From: Thermoplasmata archaeon
GTDB taxonomy: Archaea; Thermoplasmatota; Thermoplasmata; Lutacidiplasmatales; UBA184
NCBI GenBank assembly: GCA_030044475.1
Contig: JASHVP010000153.1
Span: 1-8,469, forward strand
DNA: 8,469 bases
Direction: 5' to 3'
Shown here: one piece after another, positions 1 through 5,992 of the stretch
Position numbering within the stretch: the stretch's first letter is position 1
How the letters are laid out: each line of letters opens with the position of its first letter
Notes under the pieces: model-generated
Told to the model about the DNA's origin: nothing
Databases searched by the model: none
Seen by the model: only the letters and a program-made list of their open reading frames with translations
Made by a program: the position numbers and the translations under genes

Positions 1-390
1 CGACTCCGGGGCGCCGACGCATCTGTCTTCGCACGACGTCCGGAGGAAGCACGAGGCCTCGGCCGGGAGTTCGGGGCCGCAACGCCGAACCGACCGGGCG
101 GGCCCGCGTCCCTGCTGGTCCACGCGACGACCGCGGGTCGGGCCGGTCGGGGACCGCCCGAGGGCATCTTCCGGGAGCTCCTCGGACCGGGGACTCACGT
201 GCTCGACTGGGTGTATGCTCCGGACCCTCCGGTCGTAGCGGAAGCCGCGAAGGAGGCCGGCGCGAGCTACGAGGACGGCTGGAGGTTGCTGGTCTACCAA
301 GCGGCGGCGAGCTACGCGCTCTGGTGGGGGTCGGAGCCCCCCGCCGATGGGGTGGCCGAGCTCTTGCAGGAGGGCGGATGCGCGGTGTAG
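1..390 (+). CDS. aroE: Shikimate dehydrogenase (NADP+), C-terminal 129 residues; 5' end outside window
   Basis: Frame 1 is open from base 1 to the TAG at 388-390. This is the C-terminal part of AroE, which reduces 3-dehydroshikimate to shikimate with NADPH in the cytoplasm. What is visible matches the family. A beta strand followed by 'ARRPEEAR' sits where the NADP-phosphate-binding 'NRTxxxA' motif normally is. 'LLVHATTAG' stands for the usual 'lliNATxxGM'. 'VLDWVYAP' stands for 'vxDxVYxP'. The C-terminal 'DGWRLLVYQAAASYALWWG' matches 'dGxxMLvxQaaxxfxlWtG' and includes the conserved Gln (codon 298-300) that contacts the substrate. The shikimate-binding N-terminal domain and the catalytic Lys/Asp pair lie upstream and cannot be checked. 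Its last 13 bases overlap the shikimate kinase start, so the two are probably translationally coupled. A GTG at 199 is internal and not a gene start. Identification is firm; the missing part is only inferred. Confidence 0.92.
   Translation, partial: RLRGADASVFARRPEEARGLGREFGAATPNRPGGPASLLVHATTAGRAGRGPPEGIFRELLGPGTHVLDWVYAPDPPVVAEAAKEAGASYEDGWRLLVYQAAASYALWWGSEPPADGVAELLQEGGCAV
368..374 (+). promoter_or_regulatory. Ribosome binding site of shikimate kinase gene
   Basis: AGGAGGG lies inside the end of aroE, a few bases before the ATG at 378. It supports that ATG over the upstream in-frame GTG at 324, which lies deeper inside aroE and has no comparable element. Confidence 0.75.
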
Positions 391-1250
391 GGACGGCCAC
401 CGCCGCGATCACCATCGTGAACGCGCTCCCGACCGGGGTCGGGTGCGCGATCGGCATCGACCTGCCCGTCCACGTCCGGGTTTCGATGGAAGAAGGGCGG
501 CGGACCGGGCCGCTCGCGGTGACCGGGCGCGATGCCAGCCCGGTGGTGGTCGCGACCGTTCGGGCCGCCGTCGCCGCTTGGGTCGCTCCGGAGATCGCCC
601 ACGCGCAGGTCGAGGTGGAGTCGAACATCCCCCCGAGGGTGGGTCTCAAGAGTTCGAGCGCCGTCGCCTCGGCGGCGGGGCGGGCGGTCGCCTCCGCGGG
701 GGCCGCGACCCCCACCGCCCTCGACATCGCCCGTCTCTCCGCCCGCGCGTCGCGGGCCGTCGGCGTGAGCGCCACCGGGGCGCTCGACGATGCGCTCGCG
801 GGCGTGCAGGGCGGGTTTGTCGTGACCGACAACTCCGCGGATCGACCGCTGCTCACGCAACCCGGACCGGTCGACCTCGGAGTCGCGGTCTGGGTCCCCG
901 CGGGCGAGCATCCGCCGTCCCCCTCCCTGCGGGAGCGCTTTCGGGCCGAGCGGGCGGGTTCGGACGTCGCAGTGGCGCATGCGCTCGCCGGTGCGTTCTG
1001 GCCGGCGATGGCGGCCAACTCGGAGATCGTCGAACGGGTCCTGGGGTACCCCTACGCCGCCCTCCGCGCTCGATTCGCGCGCGAGGGTGCGGTCGGGGCG
1101 GGCGTCTCGGGGCTGGGACCGGCGCTCGCGGTCGTCTCCCCGACCGATGCGCTGGATCGGGTCACCGCCCTGCTTCCGCCCGACGCGGGCGAGACCCTGC
1201 GGCTCCGGTTCACCCCGGATCCGGCGCCTCGCCCGGAGGTGCGTCGGTGA
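378..1250 (+). CDS. aroK: Archaeal shikimate kinase, GHMP superfamily
   Basis: This 290-residue protein phosphorylates shikimate to shikimate 3-phosphate with ATP. It belongs to the GHMP kinase superfamily (with homoserine and mevalonate kinases) and is not related to bacterial P-loop AroK; no GxxGxGKS motif is present. The diagnostic glycine-rich ATP loop is 'PPRVGLKSSSAVASA' (residues 85-99), the archaeal shikimate kinase form 'P.xGLKSSSA'. A second conserved block, 'GALDDALAGVQGGFVVTDN' (134-152), resembles the family's DD..A..GG..VTDN signature. The C-terminal 'GAGVSGLGPA' is the third GHMP motif. Length fits the family (about 280-290). The ATG at 378 was chosen for its AGGAGGG element and because residue 1 leads directly into the first conserved strand. 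Lys91 in the ATP loop is the only lysine in the protein. The gene overlaps aroE by 13 bp and aroA by 4 bp. The start is slightly less certain than the function. Confidence 0.95.
   Translation: MRGVGTATAAITIVNALPTGVGCAIGIDLPVHVRVSMEEGRRTGPLAVTGRDASPVVVATVRAAVAAWVAPEIAHAQVEVESNIPPRVGLKSSSAVASAAGRAVASAGAATPTALDIARLSARASRAVGVSATGALDDALAGVQGGFVVTDNSADRPLLTQPGPVDLGVAVWVPAGEHPPSPSLRERFRAERAGSDVAVAHALAGAFWPAMAANSEIVERVLGYPYAALRARFAREGAVGAGVSGLGPALAVVSPTDALDRVTALLPPDAGETLRLRFTPDPAPRPEVRR
1235..1240 (+). promoter_or_regulatory. Ribosome binding site of aroA
   Basis: GGAGGT stands 6 bases before the GTG at 1247. It decides the start of aroA, whose reading frame stays open about 900 bases further upstream through the shikimate kinase gene. 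Confidence 0.75.
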
Positions 1251-2521
1251 GCACCCGCCGCCTTCGTCCCGCGGTCGTATCGGGTCGCGTCCGTGCGCCC
1301 CCCTCCAAGAGTTACACGCATCGGGCGGTCGTGGCGGGCTTCCTCAGCGGCCGCGTCCATCGGATCGCCAACCCCTTGGACTCCGACGACACGCGGGCCA
1401 CGCTGCGACTCGTCGCCGCGCTGGGGGCCGAGGTCCACCGGCGTCCGGGCCGCTGGACGATCTGTCCCCGAGACCGGGCCGGCCGTTCGGGCCGGACGGT
1501 CGACTGCGGAGAATCGGGGACGACGCTCCGGTTCGGGGTCGCGCTCGCGAGCCTGGACTCGGCCGCGACGTGCTTCACGGGTCGGGGGCGACTGCCCCTC
1601 CGCCCGGTCGGCCCCCTCCTCCGCGCCCTACGCATGCTCGGCGGAACCGCGGTCCCCTCCTCGACGGCCCGGTCGCTCCCCCTCCGCGTGACGGGTCCGA
1701 TCCACGGCGGTCGGGTCTCGGTCGATGCCTCGGAGAGCTCCCAGTTCGCGTCCGCCCTCCTGCTGGCGCTGCCGACGCTCACCGATCGATCCCGCATCGT
1801 TCTCCGTGGCCGGGTCGTGTCGGCCCCGTATCTCGACGCGACCCGGGCGGTGCTCCGGGCGCACCGGGTCCGGGTCCGGGTCCGATCGAATGGATTCGAG
1901 GTCCCCGGCGCGCAGGCGTTCGCGGCACGGCAGTTCGTCGTGCCGGGCGACGCCTCCTCGGCCGCGTACCTCTGGGCCGGAGCGGCCGTGACGGGCGGGG
2001 CGGTCCAAGTGGACGATCTCGACGGAACCTGGCCGCAGGCCGACCTCCGGATTCTGGACCTCCTGCGACAGACGGGGTGCGACGTGCGGGTCCGTCGCTC
2101 CTCCGTGCGCGTCGCCGGCCGGTCGCAGCTCGGCTTCTCGATGAACTTCACCGCCTCCCCGGACCTCTACCCCCTCGCCGGGGCGATCGCGGCGACCATC
2201 CCCCGAACGAGCCGTCTCTCGGGCGCGCCCCATCTCGCCTCGAAAGAGTCCGACCGTCGCACCGAGACGGTCCGCCTCGTGCGGGCGCTCGGAGCCTCGG
2301 TGCGCGAGACGTCCGGGGGGCTGACCATCCACGGAGTGTCCCGACCGCAGCGCGTTCGGCTGCCCGATCTCGCGGACCACCGCCTCACGATGAGCGCGGC
2401 GGTCGCCGCGCTCGCGGCCGACGGCCCGTCGACCATCGGACCCGCCGACTCGGTCGCGAAGTCGTTCCCCGGGTTCTGGGAGGCGCTCGGGTCCCTCGGC
2501 GCGGAGGTGGCGGCGCGATGA
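1247..2521 (+). CDS. aroA: 3-phosphoshikimate 1-carboxyvinyltransferase (EPSP synthase)
   Basis: This 424-residue protein condenses shikimate 3-phosphate with phosphoenolpyruvate to give EPSP, the sixth shikimate-pathway step. The length is normal (about 430). Motifs in order are 'PPSKSYTHR' (Ser20, Lys21, Ser22, Arg26; phosphate and PEP binding), 'DCGESGTTLRF' (86-96; the archaeal-looking counterpart of bacterial GNAGT), 'SSQF' (Ser164-Ser165-Gln166), 'GDASSAAYLWA', 'SPDLYPLAG' with the probable catalytic Asp306, 'KESDRR' (Lys333, Glu334) and the C-terminal 'AKSFPGFW'. The only three lysines in the protein are those in the PSKS, KESD and AKSFP motifs. These match the three active-site lysines of E. 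coli AroA (Lys22, Lys340, Lys411, numbering from memory). The GTG at 1247 was chosen because it forms a GTGA overlap with the upstream stop, follows GGAGGT, and places PSKS at the usual distance from the N-terminus. Confidence 0.97.
   Translation: MSTRRLRPAVVSGRVRAPPSKSYTHRAVVAGFLSGRVHRIANPLDSDDTRATLRLVAALGAEVHRRPGRWTICPRDRAGRSGRTVDCGESGTTLRFGVALASLDSAATCFTGRGRLPLRPVGPLLRALRMLGGTAVPSSTARSLPLRVTGPIHGGRVSVDASESSQFASALLLALPTLTDRSRIVLRGRVVSAPYLDATRAVLRAHRVRVRVRSNGFEVPGAQAFAARQFVVPGDASSAAYLWAGAAVTGGAVQVDDLDGTWPQADLRILDLLRQTGCDVRVRRSSVRVAGRSQLGFSMNFTASPDLYPLAGAIAATIPRTSRLSGAPHLASKESDRRTETVRLVRALGASVRETSGGLTIHGVSRPQRVRLPDLADHRLTMSAAVAALAADGPSTIGPADSVAKSFPGFWEALGSLGAEVAAR
1865..1882 (+). repeat. Three tandem copies of CGGGTC inside aroA
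   Basis: Three perfect 6-base units at 1865-1882 encode alternating Arg-Val in what should be a beta strand of EPSP synthase. The unit is a multiple of three, so copy-number change would keep the frame. It is most likely a by-product of GC-rich codon use. Confidence 0.6.
2503..2508 (+). promoter_or_regulatory. Ribosome binding site of aroC
   Basis: GGAGGT lies 9 bases before the ATG at 2518 and 12 before the adjacent ATG at 2521. The spacing favours 2518, which also restores the ATGA overlap seen elsewhere in the operon. Confidence 0.65.
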
Positions 2522-3603
2522 TGGAATTCGGCACGCGACTCCGGGTGGCGGTCTTCGGCTCCAGTCACGGACCCGAGGTCGGGGTCACCATCGAGGGAAT
2601 CCCCGCCGGGACCGTCCTCGATCTTCGGCAGATCCAGTCGGCCCTGGATCGGCGGCGGCCCGTCGGGCGCCGGCTCGCGACGAAGCGTCGCGAAGAGGAT
2701 CGGCTGGTGATCGACCGGGGCGTCGCGGACGGACGGGCCGACGGCTCCGCCTTCCGGGCCCACGTCCGCAACGAGGACGTCCAGCGGGCGCCCTACGACC
2801 GATTGCGCACGACGCCGCGGCCGGGTCACGCCGACTACCCGGCCCGGATCCGCTACGGTCCCGACGCCGACCTGTCCGGCGGCGGCATCTTCTCCGGACG
2901 CATGACCGTCGGGCTGGTGATCGCCGGCGAAGTGGGCCGGGCGATCCTGCGACCGTTCGGGGTCGACACCGTCGCGTACACGCGCTCGATCGGCCCCGTC
3001 GAGGCCGAGATCGACGAGCGGCTGTCGCTCGACGAGCTCCGCCGCCGGGCGGGAGCCAACGAGGTCGGGTGCCCCGACGCGGTCGCGGCGACCCGGATGG
3101 AAGCGGAGATCGGACGCGCCCGGCGGGAGGGGGACAGCGTCGGAGGGGTCGTCGAGGTCCGGACCGAAGGGCTACCGGTCGGGGTCGGCGAACCGTTCTT
3201 CGACTCCGTGGAGAGCGTTCTGGCGCACGCGGTCTTCTCGGTGCCGGCGGTGAAGGCCCTCGAGTTCGGGGCCGGGTTCGCGGGGGCGCGCATGCGCGGC
3301 AGCGAGCACAACGACCCCTTCATCGTGGTCGATGGGACGATCCGCACCGCCACGAACCACGCGGGCGGGATCCTCGGCGGGCTGACCACGGGGATGCCGG
3401 TCGTGCTGCGCGCGGCGGTGAAGCCGACCTCCTCGATCGCCCGTCGGCAACGAACGGTCGACCTGGCCACCCGGACCGAGACCGAGATCGTCGTCACCGG
3501 CCGCCACGACCCGTGCATCGTGCCCCGTGCCGTCGTCGTCCTCGAGTCGGCGGTCGAGTTCTCGTTCGCCGATCTGCTGCTGCGCGGAGGCTTCCGGCCG
3601 TGA
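2518..3603 (+). CDS. aroC: Chorismate synthase
   Basis: This 361-residue protein eliminates phosphate from EPSP to form chorismate, using reduced FMN that is not consumed. Family blocks are present throughout. They include 'FGSSHG' near the N-terminus (His17, matching E. coli His10), 'RRRPVGRRLATKRREED', 'RPGHADY' (101-107; His104, matching His106), 'GGGIFSGRMT' (the archaeal-looking form of the FMN-site RxSxRxT block), 'GCPDA', 'FSVPAVKALEFGAGF', 'GSEHNDPF', 'NHAGGILGGLTTGMP', 'VKPTSSI' and 'GRHDPCIVPRA' (Arg329, His330, Asp331). Length is normal (350-400). One oddity is Ser15 where the signature 'GESHG' normally has Glu. Two adjacent ATGs exist at 2518 and 2521; the first gives the ATGA overlap with aroA. 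There is no flavin reductase domain, so reduced FMN must come from elsewhere. Chorismate made here feeds the trp genes downstream. Confidence 0.97.
   Translation: MMEFGTRLRVAVFGSSHGPEVGVTIEGIPAGTVLDLRQIQSALDRRRPVGRRLATKRREEDRLVIDRGVADGRADGSAFRAHVRNEDVQRAPYDRLRTTPRPGHADYPARIRYGPDADLSGGGIFSGRMTVGLVIAGEVGRAILRPFGVDTVAYTRSIGPVEAEIDERLSLDELRRRAGANEVGCPDAVAATRMEAEIGRARREGDSVGGVVEVRTEGLPVGVGEPFFDSVESVLAHAVFSVPAVKALEFGAGFAGARMRGSEHNDPFIVVDGTIRTATNHAGGILGGLTTGMPVVLRAAVKPTSSIARRQRTVDLATRTETEIVVTGRHDPCIVPRAVVVLESAVEFSFADLLLRGGFRP
3586..3590 (+). promoter_or_regulatory. Ribosome binding site of asd
   Basis: GGAGG lies 9 bases before the GTG at 3600. It supports that start, although the frame stays open back to about 3069 within aroC. 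Confidence 0.7.
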
Positions 3604-4676
3604 CGACGGAGCGGATCCCGTGCGCGATCGTCGGGGCCTCGGGGTACATCGGCCAGCACTTCGTCCGGCTCCTAGCGGACCATCCGGACTTCGACCTGCG
3701 CGACCTCGTGGGCGGCGACCGGTCGGACGGGCGAACGCTCTCCGACCTGTGGCAGCTGGCCGAGGCCCCGCCGGAGGAGTTCGAGGGGGAGCGGGTGCGC
3801 CGGCGATCGCCGGCCGCGCTGCAGAGGGCCGGGGTCCGCGTGGTCTTCTCGGGACTCCCGTCCGGGACGGCCGGTACGTTCGAGTCCGAGCTGGTCCGAC
3901 GCGGCGTCTCCGTGTTCTCGAACGCATCGGACCACCGGGGGGACCCGCGGGTCCCGCTCCTCGTGCCGGAGGTGAACGCCGACCACCTGCGCCTCCTCCC
4001 CGCCGCCGCCGGGCGCGGGGTTCTCGTGACGAACCCGAACTGCTCCGCCACCGGCCTCGCGCTGGCCCTCGCCCCGGTCGAGCGCCTCCTGCGCCCGAGG
4101 TCGGTGCACGTCGCGACCTACCAGGCCCTGTCCGGCGCCGGATACCCCGGGATTCCGTCCCTCGCGATCGCGGACAACGTCGTCCCGTACATCCGCTCGG
4201 AGGAGGAGAAGCTCGCCGCCGAGACCCAACGGATCCTGGGGACCGTACGCGACCGCCGGGTCCGCCCGAAGCGGTTCCCGCTCGTCGTCCAGTGCGCGCG
4301 GGTGGCGACCCGGGAAGGACACCTGGAGGCGGTCTCCGTCGAGGCGGGCGCTCGACCGACGGAGGCGAGTCTCGCCGCGGCGTGGCGCGAGTTCGACCCC
4401 CTGCGGAGGGACCGACTCCCCACCGCCCCGCACCCGCCGATCGTGCTACGAACGGAGCCGGATCGGCCGCAGCCGCTGCGCGACCGGTGGGCCGGATCGC
4501 CCGCGCGCGCCCGCGGGATGGCCGCGGTGGTGGGACGCGTTCGCTGGGAACCCCCGTACCTCCGGTTCTTCGTCCTCTCGCACAACGCCGTCCGGGGCGG
4601 AGCGGGCGGGTCGGTGCTCAACGCCGAGCTCGTGCGCGCCCGCGGTCTCCTGCCCTCGGTCGAGGGAGCCCGATGA
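3600..4676 (+). CDS. asd: Aspartate-semialdehyde dehydrogenase, archaeal/fungal type
   Basis: This 358-residue protein reduces 4-phospho-L-aspartate to L-aspartate 4-semialdehyde with NADPH. The N-terminal Rossmann loop is 'GASGYIGQ' (Gly12, Gly15, Gly18). The catalytic cysteine is Cys148 in 'TNPNCSATG'. 'TYQALSGAGYPGIPS' and 'IADNVVPYIRSEEEK' are the blocks that mark the archaeal/fungal branch rather than the E. coli branch. 'CARVATREGHLEAV' carries the probable acid/base His241. The C-terminus ends with 'LSHNAVRGGAGGSVLNAEL'. The GTG start at 3600 forms a GTGA overlap with aroC and follows GGAGG, and the NADP loop then begins at residue 12 as expected. Its neighbour lysC supplies its substrate. 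Placement between aroC and trpE suggests the semialdehyde also serves aromatic synthesis, as in the archaeal dehydroquinate route. A malonyl-CoA reductase role (same fold) is possible but unlikely in this context. Confidence 0.95.
   Translation: MTTERIPCAIVGASGYIGQHFVRLLADHPDFDLRDLVGGDRSDGRTLSDLWQLAEAPPEEFEGERVRRRSPAALQRAGVRVVFSGLPSGTAGTFESELVRRGVSVFSNASDHRGDPRVPLLVPEVNADHLRLLPAAAGRGVLVTNPNCSATGLALALAPVERLLRPRSVHVATYQALSGAGYPGIPSLAIADNVVPYIRSEEEKLAAETQRILGTVRDRRVRPKRFPLVVQCARVATREGHLEAVSVEAGARPTEASLAAAWREFDPLRRDRLPTAPHPPIVLRTEPDRPQPLRDRWAGSPARARGMAAVVGRVRWEPPYLRFFVLSHNAVRGGAGGSVLNAELVRARGLLPSVEGAR
4662..4668 (+). promoter_or_regulatory. Ribosome binding site of lysC
   Basis: GAGGGAG lies just before the ATG at 4673. 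It is weaker than the other sites in the operon but supports that start rather than an extension into asd. Confidence 0.55.
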
Positions 4677-5992
4677 GCCCGCGGTCCGCCCCGGTGGTCC
4701 TCAAGTTCGGCGGGGCGTCGCTCGCGGATCCTCGTCGCGTGGCGGCCGAGATCCGAGCGGCGGGGCGCCACGGAACGCCGGTCGTGGCGGTGGCGTCCGC
4801 GCGCGAGGGGGTCACCGACCTCCTCGCCGACGCCGTCGCGCATCCGCGCGCGGTGACCGCGCATCGGCGGGTGCTGCCGCACCTTCGGGACCTGCACCCC
4901 CGGCTTCCCCCGGCGGGGCAGCGGCACCTGACGCGCGTGGGAAGCCTCCTCGCGTCGATCGAGCGCGACGGCGCGGCGGACCCGGCCCTCCGGGATCAGG
5001 TGCTCAGCCAGGGAGAACGGATCGCGGTCCACTGGCTCTCGGCGCGCCTGCACGAGGCGGGCGTCGCGGCCACGCCGGTCGAGGCCGACCGGCTCGGGCT
5101 CGTGACGGACAACGCGTACGGCGCGTCGTGCATCCTGTTCGACCGCTCGCGAACGGCCGTGCGCCGGGGTCTCCACCGCCTGCTCGACCGGGGGGAGGTC
5201 CCGGTGGTGACGGGCTACTTCGGCCGCAGTCTCGAGGGCCGGGTCGCGACGCTCGGACGTGGGGGATCCGACTACGCGGCGTCCGGATTGGGCGCCCTGC
5301 TGGGCGCGGACCGCGTCGAGCTGGTGAAGCGGCACGTTGCGGTCCTGTCCGCCGACCCGCGGGAGGTCCCCGCCGCCCGGCCGATCCCGGAGCTCTCGTA
5401 CGAGGAAGCGGAGGAGCTGGCCCAGTTTGGCGCCCGGGTCCTGCACCCGCTGACCATCGAGCCGGCCCGCGCGCACGGCATCACGCTCCGGGTACGATCG
5501 CTCGAGGACCCCCGGGTCGTCACGACGATCGCGCCGGCCCGCCCGGGTCGAAGGAACCGGGCGCTCACGGTGCTGCGCCCCCTGCGTCTCCTCCGGTTGC
5601 GGGTTCCCGGGGGCCGCCAGCGCCCGGGGATCGTCGCCGAGGTCTCCCAGCGGCTCGCGTCGGCGGGCGTGAACGTCGTCCAGCTCTACACCTCGTCGGC
5701 GTTGCTCTGTCTCGTGCTCGAGCCCCCCGCGGTCCTGCCGGCCCTGCGGGCGCTGGCGCCGGTGACCCAGGAGGCCGCGGCGATGGTCGACGGCCCGTAC
5801 CGGGTGGCGCTGGTCACGGCGATCGGCGACGGGATCCTCGACGACCTCGACCGCCTCCCGCGCGCCGCGGTGGACGGGGCGGAAGGATTCAGCGCGACCC
5901 CCCGCGCCCTCTCCGTGGCGGTGCCCGAGGGGCGGGCGGTCGCGGTCGTTCGGGCACTGCACCGATCGCTCGTGGAGGGTCGACGGCCGTGA
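4673..5992 (+). CDS. lysC: Aspartate kinase with two C-terminal ACT domains; altered ATP-site motif
   Basis: This 439-residue protein should phosphorylate L-aspartate to 4-phospho-L-aspartate, the substrate of the Asd encoded just upstream. The amino-acid-kinase domain (about 1-290) shows 'VVLKFGGASLAD' (Lys11), 'SAREGVTDLL', 'SQGERIA' (Glu115), 'ATLGRGGSDYAA' (Arg196, Ser199, Asp200), 'LSADPREV', 'LSYEEAEELAQFGARVLHP'. Two ACT regions follow (about 298-365 and 374-437), the first with the clear pattern 'PGIVAEVSQRLASAGVNVVQLYTSS'-like split over 5624-5697. These normally bind lysine or threonine for feedback. Oddities: Ala15 replaces the usual Thr/Ser of KFGG[ST]S; the usual 'TDVxG' of the nucleotide site is K-R-H-V-A (219-223); and the ATP-contacting Lys of 'FGAKVLHP' is Arg255. 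Aspartate-binding residues look intact. ATGA overlap sets the start. Aspartate kinase is by far the best assignment, with some doubt about substrate or catalytic efficiency. Confidence 0.9.
   Translation: MSPRSAPVVLKFGGASLADPRRVAAEIRAAGRHGTPVVAVASAREGVTDLLADAVAHPRAVTAHRRVLPHLRDLHPRLPPAGQRHLTRVGSLLASIERDGAADPALRDQVLSQGERIAVHWLSARLHEAGVAATPVEADRLGLVTDNAYGASCILFDRSRTAVRRGLHRLLDRGEVPVVTGYFGRSLEGRVATLGRGGSDYAASGLGALLGADRVELVKRHVAVLSADPREVPAARPIPELSYEEAEELAQFGARVLHPLTIEPARAHGITLRVRSLEDPRVVTTIAPARPGRRNRALTVLRPLRLLRLRVPGGRQRPGIVAEVSQRLASAGVNVVQLYTSSALLCLVLEPPAVLPALRALAPVTQEAAAMVDGPYRVALVTAIGDGILDDLDRLPRAAVDGAEGFSATPRALSVAVPEGRAVAVVRALHRSLVEGRRP
5974..5979 (+). promoter_or_regulatory. Ribosome binding site of trpE
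   Basis: GGAGGG lies 9 bases before the GTG at 5989. It supports this GTG as the trpE start; the frame is otherwise open far back into lysC. Confidence 0.7.

Noticed and set aside
324..377. Upstream GTG start for shikimate kinase at 324
   Set aside because: It would add 18 residues overlapping aroE without similarity, while the ATG at 378 has AGGAGGG directly upstream.
199..390. A separate 63-residue small protein
   Set aside because: The frame is continuous from base 1, and the sequence is the C-terminus of shikimate dehydrogenase.
347..1246. Possible N-terminal extension or fusion of aroA through the shikimate kinase gene
   Set aside because: The extension translates to Arg/Gly-rich nonsense, the kinase occupies the region in another frame, and the GTG at 1247 has its own binding site and correct motif spacing.
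1865..1882. CGGGTC tandem repeat as a regulatory or phase-variable element
   Set aside because: Only three units, in frame, inside a conserved beta strand of EPSP synthase; no sign of function beyond coding.
979..2517. Possible long N-terminal extension of aroC through aroA
   Set aside because: The frame is open only because of base composition; AroC family similarity begins at 2518.
4118..5962. A 614-codon open frame on the minus strand across asd and lysC
   Set aside because: Its product is a low-complexity Arg/Gly/Pro-rich sequence with no recognisable domain, and it lies opposite two clear genes. Stop codons are rare in all frames of such GC-rich DNA.
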